From NCBI GenBank assembly GCA_022578965.1, contig MU400584.1:1-64000 (forward strand): DNA of 64,000 nucleotides. Reading direction: 5' to 3'. Origin of the DNA: Xylaria sp. FL1777 (taxonomy: Eukaryota > Ascomycota > Sordariomycetes > Xylariales > Xylariaceae). The position numbers and the translations under genes were made by a program. The notes under the pieces were generated by a model. The model did no database searches. It had not been told where the DNA came from and saw only the letters and a program-made list of their open reading frames with translations. Every line of letters begins with the position of its first letter. The stretch's first letter is position 1. This document shows positions 23,493 through 35,203 of this stretch, piece by piece.

Positions 23493-24844
23493 ATGGCTCC
23501 TCCATTGAGCGAGCCGACGGTGACGGAAGGAAGCACAACGTTTGATATCATCCAGCACGGACATAAAGACCTAGTCCAGGCCATTGCATTCAATGCATAC
23601 GGGGATCGATGCGCGACTGGCGGTGTCGACGGCAAGATCCGCGTCTTCAACAGGCACCGTGATGGAGTTTGGCGGCTATGCGACAACTGGGGCGCCCACA
23701 GCGGCGAGATTTTAGAGGTGCGATCGATCAATCAATCGGTCAATCGAATCAAATGTGAAAGAGACAACGCCCGCCGGGGCTGTGCTGACGCCGTAAACAG
23801 CTCCAATGGCTCCCGCCCACCGTCTCCCCCAACCTCCTCGCTTCCCTCGGCATCGAAGGCCGTTTCAAGCTGTGGGCCGAGGATCCCGAGGCCGCACCTG
23901 GAAAACGCTTCAGTTCCCGGACCGGCAATGGGCGGGCTGTATCTGAGATCAAGTCTGGCCGATATCCCTTCCGCTCCTTTTCCGTCAAGCACGACGAAGT
24001 CACGAGATGCACCTGGTTTGCGCTACTCGCCACCGATGGCCACCTCTACGTATACGAGAGCGAGCAGCCCGAGATGTTGAACGAATATGGGAAGTTCGAC
24101 GATTTCCAAGCTTGCTCGAAGCCGAACCGAGGGGAAGAGACATGTTTCAAGGTCCGATTCGATCCAAACCCCGAGCCATGTTACAATGCCCTGCGCGCCG
24201 GTGTGTCACAAGATGCCTTGAGTCTGGTCGTCTCAGGCATGCTGAGCGTCAAGATATTCAGGACCCGCGAGACTGTCACCAGCTCTTTCGGCGCTGAGAC
24301 GAGGGCGCGAGAATTCTATTCTGCTCTCGAGATTCCGCATACACACCTCGTGCGCGACGTTGCATGGGCGCCAGGGAATTACAGAGGCTATGATATGATT
24401 GCGACAGCCTCCCAGGATGGATTCGTGAGGGTCTTCAGAGTCGACACGCCTTATCCCAAGGACGATGGGAAGACATGGGCCACCGAAGACATCATTAGCA
24501 GTGGTAAAATGCCAGACGATACCATGGCATCTAAAAAATTACATCCGCGCCGGTTGTCACAAGCACCGTCCGGCATAAGAGTCGAGATCGATAAATCTGG
24601 CACTCACGGCGAGCGGACCTCCACCGGCGAGCCCGGTCAGATCGAACATACGGTGAAAGAGCTCTCGAAACTCGATGCCCATCAGTCCCCTGTGTGGAGG
24701 GTTGGCTTTGACGATGACGGTCAAATCTTGGGTAGCGTCGGCGATGAGGGGAAACTCATGTGTTACCGACAGACGCCAAGCGGTGCCTGGGCAAAGAGCT
24801 CTGAGCTTGGCATGATGAAGACGAGAATGACCGGACCCGCCTGA
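23493..24844 (+). CDS. SEH1: Nucleoporin SEH1 (WD40 beta-propeller)
   Basis: Exons are 23493-23717 and 23801-24844, about 422 residues. Seh1 is a WD40 protein of the Y-shaped (Nup84/Nup107) nuclear pore subcomplex and of the SEA/GATOR2 complex at the vacuole. Repeat units visible include IIQHGHKDLVQAIAFNAYGD with CATGGVDGKIRVF, EIPHTHLVRDVAWAPGNYRG with IATASQDGFVRVF, and HQSPVWRVGFDDDGQILGSV. The intron falls exactly between ILE and LQWLPPTVSPNLLASLG. A serine/charged insertion lies between blades 5 and 6 (about MPDDTMASKKLHPRR). The protein is longer than yeast Seh1 (349) but normal for filamentous fungi. Confidence 0.92.
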
Positions 24845-25840
24845 CTTGCACATATCATCATTTTTTTTATTGTCCTTGCGGGTGACGACATCTTCTAGAA
24901 ACCAATTATGCCTAACTTATATTATGATACCCCGGATACTTTGGGAATAGAACTATATTTTTGTCTCATTCAACAAATTTATTCCTTTGATCTTGCATAA
25001 TCGGTAAAGCGTCCGTCAATTCTGCCTCAACGCCCTTTTTGATGTCGAAAATACTTCTAACAACTTAATTAATCCTCAGATCAACGACATCCTCGATACT
25101 GTCTCGCTCATCAGTTAACTCTCCCGTACTCTCGGGGATTAGGGCAGGGAGATCCTTAACTACTACGTGGACTTCGTATCTTGAATTCAACGTGCCCATT
25201 TAAACACGAAATCTTAGAAGAAGTACGACAATGAAAACTCCACTTTACAGCACATATGAGTTTTCTAAAGAATTACTTTCGAATATTGTGGTTGTAGGGC
25301 AATGTTGCATACCTAAATACTACCGGCTGAAGGCGATATCCGCCGGGTCTTCGACGTTAAACTTACAACTTCGTAAGCGGCGGCATCTCTCCACGCTGCG
25401 CCAAGGGAAAACAAGGTGGAGGAAACAATGTGATAAATGTGTAAAGAGTGATGTATTCGTCTCAGAACAATTAGCTGCAATCCAAGCAATGAATTGCTCG
25501 TCGTTTAAGGATTATTACTATCTTAACAAACCGACTGCCTTAGCAATCTACAGAAAAGCGTGTCTAAAGCACACCGAACAACAGCCCTTGCTGCCTTTTT
25601 ATGAGATTTGGTTTCGTACACTGGACTTTTTCCTAACAGTACGTATGATATTTTTATCGAGGCCTTAGGTTTCCTTCCTTTTCTTAGGTTCCGAGCTGCT
25701 GCAGCTATCCACTGAGTCGTGGTGGTGAACATGGTTGGCTGAAGAGGTGAGACACGAAAATGTATTATTACCTGGCTACTGCGATCCCTAACATGTTAGC
25801 ACCAAGTTACTGTGCGATGTGTTTTTCTACTCTATGTTTT
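24845..25840. other. Intergenic, convergent between SEH1 and the NLR gene
   Basis: About 1 kb. It holds one protein-like small frame on the minus strand (25065-25199, listed separately) and a longer plus-strand frame (25231-25668) that I do not regard as a gene. No repeats recognised. Confidence 0.4.
25065..25199 (-). CDS. Possible small ORF, 44 residues
   Basis: A complete ATG-to-stop frame beginning MGTLNSRYEVHVVVKDLPAL with an acidic, protein-like C-terminal half (TDERDSIEDVVDLRIN). No family is recognised. It may be a small gene, the last exon of a decayed gene, or chance. No convincing upstream exon was found. Confidence 0.2.
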   Translation of the reverse strand: MGTLNSRYEVHVVVKDLPALIPESTGELTDERDSIEDVVDLRIN

Positions 25841-28800
25841 CTACTTCCTTCTTCCGTGTCTTCGCTTCCCTATCCTGCCTGAATTTGTCTTAGAACCCGG
25901 TTTGGAAGTGCTCGGACCCCCGGAGCCTGACTTGGTATTTCGTCGTCGGTCTAGCGGAGTGATACGGTTGGAAGGCTTAAAAGGAACTCTTCTCTGCCGA
26001 AGTTCAGCGTCGTCTCTTGCTCTTTGAATCATTTCCTCGGTCTCGAATATGCTGAAAATTCTTTTCAGAATTGGTTCCCCATCCGCAAGAGACGCACCTG
26101 CTGTTAGGAGCATAACTACAATTTCTACAACTTGGTCGCGATTGAGACCCAAGTTTTTGTTCCAATTGCCAATGTTGGACTGCAATGTTTCCAGAAATGC
26201 AACCCATGCTGATTTCGTGGTTTCCAATGCCACATCGTTTGGAGACGAATGGTGTCGGAGAAGAAGCTTTACCATTTGTGTCGAGACCCCAGGAGAAGCC
26301 TTGAAATAATCCGTAGTCTGATCCAACGCACAGCCTAGGAACTGACCCCCCTGGGTGCGGGCGAGTCTTGGATTCAGCGTCAAGGTCAAGTTGATAAAGT
26401 CTACCATGCGGCATTCGATAGCTGCTAATAGTATTGCGTTATGTCCCATGCGCCACGACCATACTGGAGAGCAGTCGGGCAAGATCTGTCTCAGCATTTC
26501 CATCAAAGTCCTCACCTGGTCATCATGTCGTGAATGAACACGAGATACATGATGCACGAAGCGAGCTAACATATTTTTCGAAAACTTATCCGAGTGGCCC
26601 ATAAGTGGTGACTTCAACACAACAAGATACGCCTGTGCTAGAGCAGCATCTGGATCGAATTCTGCACCAGCGTCTTGTGACAGAAAACAGGACATTTCCT
26701 TGGTGAGAACAAAGTCCCGAACCGTACGATGAAGGAACTCAACATTGTACGTGTAGAATACTCCATCTGGTCGGAATTTATCAGCCCGAACTTCAAGTAA
26801 GCCTTTTGTACGTGCGTCAAATCGCCGAAGCATGCGATCCTTGATTTCCTCAATACCATCAGGGCTGATGTTCATCCACATCGACGCAAGCCGTGTATTG
26901 TCGTATTCGATGTCGTCAATTGCAGTATACAGCACTAGAGATAAAGCGCTTGACGCACGCGAGGCCACCAACAGCGTCTCTGCAGTCTGTTTTTTGTAGA
27001 AGGGATCTGCCGACTTCAAAGTATGACGGAACATACCCTCAAGGGTAGACGGCAGAGAGTCCAGTCGCCTTTTTAGATCGGACTCTCGGTCTCCATTCTC
27101 CAAGCCTCGCAGCAAAGACTCGACAACAAGACGGACCCAAAGAAATACCCCTTCTGCCCTGGCGACAACTTCATTGACGAGATACTCAATTGTTTCCAAC
27201 TGTTTTTGGCCGATCCTCTGCCGCTTTAGCCGACGGTCCCGGAATAATTTATCGCGGACAAAGTTGCCAATGTCATTTGCGGTAAACTCTTCTAGCTTTA
27301 GGCACATCTTCGGGTCCTGCCCTAAGGCATCTCGAAAGCAAGTCCAGGGCCTGCTCGAGACGCATATCTTAACGTTGGTCATACTGGAGGTCAAATCAGT
27401 AATTAGCCCAATTAGCAGCTCGTAGTCGCCCTCGAACTCATCGAGCCCGTCAAGAAAGAAACAGAACTTGGTAAAGCCACTTTTCTGGACCGCAAGTTTG
27501 ATTGCTGAAACAAGCATGTCATTCTGCCAATGTTGTAGCTCATCGCTGAGTTCGAATGTATGTTGGATCATGTCAATGTGCTCTGGGCATTGCCGTAAGA
27601 TGTCAAATAAAATGGTGCGCAAAAGTCCCTCATGTGATTTCTATTCCAAGGATTACAATTAGAAATAAGTTCAATTAGCTATGTTTGTATATATTGGTGG
27701 TTAGATCAGTGATACCTCGGGTTCTCCCCCCGGAGCTCAGCAGGAAAATGAAAATCTCATGAGACTGACCTGCAGGAGGGAGCCAGCACTCCAAAAGAAA
27801 TGTACTGAGGTAACCAGTTTTTGGGAAGAAGCCCATCTAGTAAGACCTTCTCGAATCGATGGACAGCGTACCAAAAACTTCATCAAAGTCGATTTGCCAG
27901 AACCGGCCTTCCCACTGACCCAAAAGACTTTGTCTCCGTCTTCAATCCAGCGTGAAAAACTGGTAACCGACTTGGTCTCTGTATCGGGGTGTTGCGAAAT
28001 CCATTCAAAAGTCATAGCATGAGCATTCGCAATGTTCTCACGGCGTGCGACCATGGTCCTGAAGCGAAGCTTGTCTAGAAACCGGGACTGTGACATGGCT
28101 AATTTTGTTTCTGGAACAAGGCTTCGCAGTACGCTATAAACCTGATGCATATGATTAGATATATCGTTACGAATCGAATCTGGTACCAATTGTCCTTGCT
28201 GAGCGAGTTCTTCTGCCTTTCTAGTGTCGTCCAAAAGGTGGTCGGCTTTATACTTTATATGATCTTGCAAGTTGCTGTAGATCTCCTGAAGCGTTCTGCC
28301 AAAACTTGATTGCCATTCATTTGCCTGGCGCTGGATCCTATTGAGGATCTGTCGAATCTCTGAGTGAGAGTGTCTGTCATGCTTGCTTAGTAAGTGAAAG
28401 GTTTATGATGTGCCTTTGAGTTGCTTACAGTAGCTCGAACTGAAGGTGACCTACGAGGCTCCCTTGGAGGTGCATGATCGTGGCAAAGAGACTGTCAATC
28501 TTGTCCTTGTTCATGACGGTCATCAGAGCTGAACGGAAGCTTTTCCATACGGACTTTTTATCCGTCTTCAACTTGGCGAGGACCGCATTGAGATTCCTGG
28601 CCTCGGCGCTGCAGAGCGTAGCCGTATGCACAATGCGCTTGAAAGACTCAGCCTGAGTAATCCGGGGGGTTGGCAGCTTCCAATCTGGCAGCTCGGAGTA
28701 CGCCCCCGTTGCATTGGAGATATTTTCAGCGAGTTGAAGTAAGTTTAATGATATGGCTTCGATGCTGGACACAGAACTTGAGCATCCGGCAGATGAGCGA

Positions 28801-28898
28801 TAGATCTCTGACGCGCTGCTTATGGTCTTGATCATGAAATCTGCAAGCTGAATTGTGCTGCTGACTACGCTTAAAGCTGTGAGAGGGTCAAGCGCCAT
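25841..28898 (-). CDS. NACHT/STAND NLR-like protein with HeLo/SesA-type N-terminal domain
   Basis: The minus-strand exons are 28898-28429, 28385-27770 and 27640-25841, about 961 residues. The N-terminus MALDPLTALSVVSSTIQLAD followed by a helical bundle resembles the fungal STAND N-terminal (HeLo-like/SesA) domains that act as death effectors. The NTPase core has Walker A SGKAGSGKST in exon 2 and Walker B FCFFLDGLDEFEG in exon 3, with a sensor-like VKICVSSRPW. After it comes a winged-helix-like region (LEGMFRHTLKSADPFYKKQT, VEFLHRTVRDFV). No WD40, TPR or clear ankyrin array follows, only weak repeats (HNAILLAAIECRMVDFINLT) and a strongly basic tail (IGKRRHGRRK). The intron 1 acceptor is the weaker AAG form at 28386. 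The role is likely allorecognition or immunity signalling. Confidence 0.85.
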
Positions 28899-30332
28899 GA
28901 TCAATATAGATCGTTGGATGATAATACTACCTCCCTACCAAAAGTGAGTGTAAAGGGGTGATGTTTGAGCATATTGAAAGGAGAGAAGAGTCAATTCTCA
29001 AGGCCTGCATTCCAACCCCTCATTTCAGCCAACTCACGAAGACGATAAGGCGGGAAATAGTGGCCAAGTGGTTAGGCATACCTGTAAGGCAGAGTTAGCA
29101 ATGAGCTAAGGTAGAAAGAAGGCTTCAAATACCGGTACTGTAGGTCAAAGTGAGTGGTAAAATTGCGGTCCAGAAGGTCGATAGGTCAGAATTATTATGT
29201 ACGAGCTACATTAGGTCTAATTTCGTAGCGTTGTGCAGCATTGTGCAGCTCTGTGCAGCATTGTTTTAATGCGAAATTTCGATCGTAAAATTAATAAGCA
29301 TATAGAGTTTAATAAAGTCTTTCTTCCAATATTTATCTCAATGAAAGCTATTGTTCTAACTGGTTAACAAATGAGTGTCAAAAGGATGGAGGTTTTGGTT
29401 GTATGGTATAGCGATGATGTGGTAAAAAGGCCTAACCAAGCCTACAAACGTGTGACTGTAGCCGCACCAATTGCACTATAGAGGTCCGGTTAGCGCCCTT
29501 CTACACTACATCTGTATGCTGACTCTGTCATCTTCTCTCCCTATTGTACGCTGTCCTCCATTAGCCCGTTCTCTTACTAAGCTCTACACCTAACCTTTTC
29601 TCCTTTTAAAATACAGTCTAAAAAAAAGGAAAAAGAAGGCATTTAGTTAATCGTAAGAAATTGACAACTAGTGCAAATTTGTGTTTGATTTAGAAGTAAT
29701 TTAACTTGTTTTGTTCGTGCCCATTATTTCCAAGTAGGCAAAATAATGTTTTGCCTGTGTTATTCGCTAATGTAATGACATTGCGTAAAATACACCCCTA
29801 ATGATGTTACATTAGCATCCACGGGGGAAAAGGTAGGGCTTGAATACTAGCCCTTTACTCTTTGATAATAAAAAAAGTCATCTACTATGCGTAGTATGCT
29901 GATTGATGAATAAAATCTGAAATTGCATGAGCTGGCTTCAGTGAAGAATGAATATTGCCCTAGAGACACTGCTGTCGTTGAGCCAATAAATCGCACTGAA
30001 TATGAAAGCCTATCTGATCATGTCAAATGCGCCACTTGCCATGAGTAAGAAGCTGAGGTCAATTTCGACAAATGAAACGACGTGAGACCTTGTTTCTATT
30101 ACCAGATCGGGTAGCTAGCGTTAATCAATAGCCTATTCTCGGTTAGATCTCATGAACCCCAGTTTTTGTGTACCAAGACGTACTCATAAACTACAAAACC
30201 TATACTCTTTAACTTGAATATTTCCATCTACATTTATTACGTTTATTATATAGTAGGATAAGCTAGAGTACCAAATACACTATTTTATGATTGACGAGTC
30301 CTACAACATAGCCCTTGCGAAAAATCAACACT
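28899..30332. other. Gene-free region with repeat relics, upstream of the NLR gene
   Basis: About 1.4 kb. There is no coding sequence. It contains a short triplication of GTGCAGC(A/T) words at 29234-29264 and a degenerate tRNA-like pair of Pol III box motifs (A-box-like TGGCCAAGTGG at 29061, B-box-like GGCTTCAAATACC at 29121). Confidence 0.4.
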
Positions 30333-30520
30333 TGTCAGATGTATATATCCTAGAGTGAATAGATAGCCTATACGCAGCCACAGAGCAGTTGGAAAAGGGG
30401 CCAATAGCCGTAATGTAGGTGGCTTGGTCAATTGGCCCCTGGACCCTCCCAATTCTAGTTGGCAGAATAGCCCAGTAGAAATACACTAAGTCTACTATAT
30501 TAACTCCTAGGAGTTTATAT
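30333..30520 (+). repeat. LTR-like dispersed repeat, truncated copy
   Basis: The stretch starts TGTCAGA and shares GAGTGAATAGATAGC, GGTCAATTGGCCCCTGG and AATAGCCCA with the sequence at 42954-43125, in the same order and orientation. Similarity fades after about 30520, so this copy looks truncated. The TGTCAGA start fits an LTR edge. Confidence 0.55.
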
Positions 30521-30976
30521 ACGATAATATTCTCTTCTAGGATACTTAAAACACTGTTAAGGAAACATTGAGAACGTTGAAATAGGCAACTGACGATGTT
30601 TTCGGGATGTCAGCGTTGCATATCGACTTAGAGGTGGGGTCCCGTCAGCCATATTGCTATAATTGTCTGCATGTAGCCTTAGTGTAGGCGCACCAGGGAT
30701 GAGGATGAAGATCGACGCCGGCAATGCCTGTAAGAGACTCATTGCAAAGCTCTAGCTCTGACTTGAGCCGGGCTGTACGATATGAGGCGGTATTATTAAG
30801 CCCAACTGACTTGGTATTGGATATATAGGTATATATATATAACACTCTCAGCACCTCTTTTCATACCGCATATTCATTGATATTATCCTACTTTGTAACC
30901 CTAGATACGAACGCCTACTCAGGATCGCCTCTCAGGGTGGCCTAATCTACTTACCATATTCGCTCACAGACTGACT
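30521..30976. promoter_or_regulatory. Intergenic upstream of the chitosanase gene
   Basis: About 455 bp. A TATATATAT tract lies near 30828-30840 and could supply a TATA-like element at about 140 bp upstream of the start. No gene recognised. Confidence 0.35.
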
Positions 30977-32026
30977 ATGGTTCAACCATCCACCCTTCTC
31001 GCCCTCGCTGCTTTGGCGGGGGTTTCCACGGCTAGGGACGTCCCCGATAATGTTCGGAACTTATATAACAAGATTAAACATCAGGGACAATGCTCCAATG
31101 TCTTAAAAGGCGGCTTCTACGCCCTGGAAGACGGCAAAAACGGTACGTGAGTAGAAGAGTCAACAACACGGAACCCAATAGATGCACTCACCAGTTCTAC
31201 CGTCCACTTAACCCTACCCAAAATATAAGAGTACCTATACAAGCCCTAACATTAACCCCCTTCCCGGGAGGAAATAGACTACACATACTGCGGTGACCGT
31301 CTGAAAAGTAAGGGGATCATCTACCAGCAGGGGAAGAACGGGGCGCTCTCCGATATGGACATCGACTGCGACGGCGTGCAGGGGTCGGAGGCGGACGATG
31401 GGCGCTGCGGCAACTCGGCCGACGAGCAGTCGGTGACGTCGTTCGCGGACACGGTGAAAGGCTACGGCCGCGGCGTCCACGACCTCGACCCCTACATCCA
31501 CCCCTACGTCGTCTTCGGTAACGCTGGGTCCAGGACCGGCTTCGTCAACTTCGATCCCAGCGCCCACGGCGTCAAGCCGCTCAGTATCATTGCCGTTGTG
31601 TGCGGGGACCAGTTGGTGAGTTATCTATCTTCTTCAGTCTTAAATTCAGGCAAACCCCATAGTAGTCGTGCCAACTTCATCAGTTGATGTCACATATTGT
31701 ATGGAGCGTGTAAAAGCATGGCAAAGGATTTGACACAACTGACCTCCCCTCCCCAACGCTAGATCTACGGCATATGGGGCGATCAAAACGGCGACGACGA
31801 CCCCAAGCCCCTGATAGGCGAAGCCTCGATCTCGCTGGCGACGGCGTGTTTCGGAAAGAAAATCACGGGTAACAACGGCCACGATGAGACGGACGTGCTG
31901 TACATTGCGTTCTCGGGCTCGCACGCTGTGCCGGGGGCTCACGGCGCGAAGTGGAACGCTTCTAACTACCATGAGTTCGAGGCTAGTATTCAGAGCTTAG
32001 GTGATCAGCTTGTTAGTAAGCTTTAA
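30977..32026 (+). CDS. csn: Secreted endo-chitosanase, glycoside hydrolase family 75
   Basis: The exon join is 30977-31142, 31278-31615, 31763-32026, giving 255 residues. A signal peptide is evident ([20 protein letters not shown]). The GH75 hallmarks are [35 protein letters not shown] and [13 protein letters not shown]. The two catalytic acids known in fungal GH75 enzymes align as Asp175 (in WGDQNG) and Glu188 (in IGEAS), thirteen residues apart. The enzyme should hydrolyse chitosan outside the cell. It is transcribed toward the MFS gene. Confidence 0.93.
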
Positions 32027-32378
32027 GGTAATAGCTCGAGAACGAGGGAAATCGGGGGTGTGTTGAGTGGGGGATTGGTACTTCGCTTGGCTTTATGTCT
32101 TGAAGTGTAAATTTGGAATGACGGACGAGTTATGAAAACACGAAACATGAATATACTTCCCACTCATTCTTTTGAGCGGGCATTCATGATAATTCTTACC
32201 TGTGTTGTCGGTCAAATCATCTATTTTTTGTATTTCTAGATACTCTACATGTAAGATATCTACATTAACAATATCTCTAGAGACTAAGTAGGTAACCAAA
32301 ACCGCCCAAATTAAACTCGTTTATTTTCACCAAATCCGTTAGTCATCTACTCAATTAATTACCTTTTTTCTATCAGTC
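32027..32378. other. Convergent intergenic spacer
   Basis: About 350 bp between the chitosanase and MFS 3' ends, AT-rich in its right half. Nothing recognised. Confidence 0.4.
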
Positions 32379-34206
32379 TCAGAGTTTAACCGGATACTTC
32401 TTCCTTAACCGCGTCCCAAAAAGAAGCACCAAGACGGGGATGGGGATAAGTCCAACGGTGATAAACCCCAGCAGCGAACAACCCCAGCCGAGACCCAGGG
32501 ATCCGAACAGAGACGGGCCGGCGAGCGGGAGGAACGCAGCGACGACGCTCCGCAACACCGTGAAGGCCGCGAGGCCCGACGCTGAGTACAGCGGGTAGGC
32601 GTCGATGATGTACGCCTGCGTCGGCAAGTACACGCCGAGGATGGCGATGCCGAAGGGTATCAGGCTTAGGATCGGCGCGATCCAGTGCACCTTGTAGTAT
32701 GTCGTCCACCCGTACCAGAAGAAAGTTATAGGGGCGCCGCAGGCTGTGATGGTTTGTGTGTTAGTGAGCGAGAATCGATGATATGAATTTTAAGTCTCTA
32801 GAAAAGTCATTTATAAAATAGAATGACGGGTAGCGGTCAATTTCCACTCAGAAATCAGGTAATCCATGAGACTAGAAGAGGGACTACAGAATGGGAGTCG
32901 TGGAGGTGCTTACCGTAGTACGCCACGAGACTTAGACGCATCTCAGGCTCGAAAACGCCGTTGTGTTTCTTGATTAGTCGTAAGACTGTTCTGTCTGAGA
33001 GAAAAGAGAAGCTCCACAGGCCGAGGGCATAGCCGAGTCCTAATGCTAGGTATACGAGGCCGGTGAGACTCGTTGCGAAGCCGTACTGGCCCTCGAATGT
33101 GGGTGGGATTGTGTTGAACATTAAATACACTATACGATGGCGTCAATCTGGAACCTGATGTGCTATATGCGAAGGCAAATAATGTGATAATAGTGGTTGG
33201 GAATGTATGTGTACTTACTCGTACCGTAGTTAAACGCTATAGTGATGGACATAAGCAAAATAATAGGGGCCAAAAAAAGCATCTTCAAGGGTCGGGTAAG
33301 TCCCAGCAGCAAGAGTTTCGCTTGCGACGGCCTCATTGTCCCGGGAGTATCATAGCAGTTCACCAGATCATCTCTCTCAAGCTCCCGACTCAGCTGCTGA
33401 ACTTTGCGATCAATAAGCACCTTGTGGCACGTCTCAGGGAGATAGAACGCCAGCGCAGCAGTGACGATAGTAGACGGGATGAAGACGATCCACGGATCCC
33501 ACCGCCAGCCAATCGATCCTGCGATGAAAGCGCCTATCAACGGGCCCAGGGTAGGTCCCACGATCGGCCCGATACTCCATGCGGACAGCGCCTTGCCGCG
33601 CTCGATGACCGGAAAGAGGTCCCCTATGACAGCGCCGCCGAGCGTCATACACCCGGCTCCACCAACGCCACAAAGGAACCGAAAGACGATGAGCGCGTTG
33701 AGACTCGGGGCCAGTGCACAGCCGATATGCCAGATGCAGAAGAATGCGTTCGCACTAGACAGAACCACGGCGCGGCCGTAGATCTCGGATAGCGGGGACA
33801 AGAACAGCGGGCCGACGGCGTAGCCCAGCAGGAAGATGCTGACGGGGAGCGAGGCCTTGGTGGTGTCGGTAGAGCCGAACTCGTCCTCGATGGCGTTGAT
33901 GGCCGGGGCCAGGATGGACGAGGACAGCGGCGAGAAGAATGTGATGAGGCCCAAACAGGTGACGACGATCCATTTCTGGCGCGGGTCGAAATTCAAGGGC
34001 ATAGCTGGGTCGTCGGGGCCCTCCCAGCCGACGACGCCGTGGTCGAGGTCGGACACCGGGATGACGGTAGGCGCTACGTCTTCTTTCACGCCGCTCGCTC
34101 GGCTGAGGATGCGCGAGATCCTGCTGCGTTTGCTAACTTGGCTTGTCCTCGTGTCCGTCTTGCGGATCTCGTCCTTGTATGCGAATTCTGTGAGCGCGAT
34201 GTTCAT
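32379..34206 (-). CDS. MFS transporter, DHA1 (drug:H+ antiporter/polyamine) type
   Basis: The minus-strand exons are 34206-33219, 33129-32914 and 32743-32379, about 522 residues. The cytoplasmic N-terminus ends in NFDPRQKWIVV. Twelve membrane segments can be followed. The DHA1 signatures include LSEIYGRAVV (motif A region), FRFLCGVGGAGCMTLGGAVI, the motif C text IGPIVGPTLGPLIGAFI, and WRWDPWIVFIP. The central loop with LPETCHKVLI is typical. Junctions rebuild NYGTMYLMFNTIPPTF and VAYYACGAPITFFWYGW. The substrate cannot be read from sequence; multidrug or polyamine export is usual for this subfamily. Confidence 0.9.
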
Positions 34207-34945
34207 ATTATATGACTACATATATTATAAAGGGGATCTCAAGAAGAGCTCACCCCGGCGACATCTTCTATGTCTTCATGGCTGATTCCGTGTTCATCGT
34301 CGGATACCGAGCGACGGTATTTCTCGTGAGAGGCGCTGTCGCACCCTGGCGACATGGTGATGGGCAGGCTGTATTAATAAAGCGGTGGTATGTATTAATT
34401 AACTCAGGATGAATTGCTTCAGTAGGGAACATGGTACATTTGTAAGGCTTTTTGATTGCAGATAAGTCGATCCCGTCACAAGACGACACTCGAACAACTA
34501 TGAGAAGAAAAAGACCGGTGCAAAAAAAAAAAATCCAAAAAAAATCAAACGGACGCGTTCTTCGTTTCCCCCTCCTCCTTTAACGGCATTTCTAACATTT
34601 TGCCCATATTGTTTCAACATGGGTCAACTGTCACGGGGCAATGGACCAGAAACCTTTCTTCTTCAAGACAAGGGGGACAAACTGGCGGGACGAAGACGAG
34701 AAGACGACGGCGTTGATTGGGGGAGACGGGGAGGGGAGGCTGTACTTAATGCTGCACCCCACGGGCTCTAGGGGACCGGTCTTCGGAATAGCTGTATTCG
34801 GCAGGGCGCTCCGGACAGAGCCCGGGTTTACCGGCCGGGTTTTATTTCCCACCGCCTGCAATCGCTAGGGTTGTTGTGGATTAGACGTGGGTTGACGACC
34901 CTTTGGTTCCCAACTACGGGCCACTAGCGCCGGGCTGGGTTGCGG
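34207..34945. other. Intergenic upstream of the MFS gene
   Basis: About 740 bp with no convincing gene. Poly-A/AAAT tracts lie near 34518-34545. An open frame at 34641-34868 has no recognisable family and is probably chance. Confidence 0.4.
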
Positions 34946-35165
34946 AGGGCCATTACCACATAACACCGACAAACGAAAATGAAATTCAGAAAGCCCAAAA
35001 AGCAGCATTTATTACAATTACACCACAATTACACCATAATTACAGCCTTTTATTTTATTCTAATTAGATAAAAGGGTAATTATAGCATTAATAATTATAA
35101 TACTACTTTTTTTTTTCAATTAAATCTTGAACTTCTGATTGTCGGTGGCATGTGGTAGTGGCCCA
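34946..35165. mobile_element. MITE-like element with about 30-bp terminal inverted repeats
   Basis: The left end GGGCCATTACCACATAACAC (34947 onward) is an imperfect inverted copy of the right end at 35136-35165 (about 24 of 30 positions). The interior (about 160 bp) is very AT-rich and non-coding, with ATTACACCA direct repeats near 35016-35040. This fits a small non-autonomous DNA transposon altered by mutation or RIP. Confidence 0.6.
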
Positions 35166-35203
35166 CGGATAGGTGGGCTACTACCACATGCCACCGACAA
35201 TCA
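35136..35203. repeat. Near-perfect 30-bp inverted repeat (hairpin) with 8-bp loop
   Basis: Arm 35136-35165 (TGATTGTCGGTGGCATGTGG...) and arm 35174-35203 (...CCACATGCCACCGACAATCA) are reverse complements with one mismatch, separated by CGGATAGG. The left arm is the right end of the neighbouring MITE-like element, so the right arm is a third copy of the same terminus and probably begins a second, truncated element. Confidence 0.85.

Noticed and set aside
25231..25668. 145-codon plus-strand open frame
   Set aside because: The composition and word use look random, no domain is recognisable, and no splice context or promoter-like leader supports it.
34641..34868. 75-codon plus-strand frame (MDQKPFFFKTRGTNW...)
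   Set aside because: No family resemblance, situated in repeat-rich intergenic DNA, and no supporting upstream or downstream exon.
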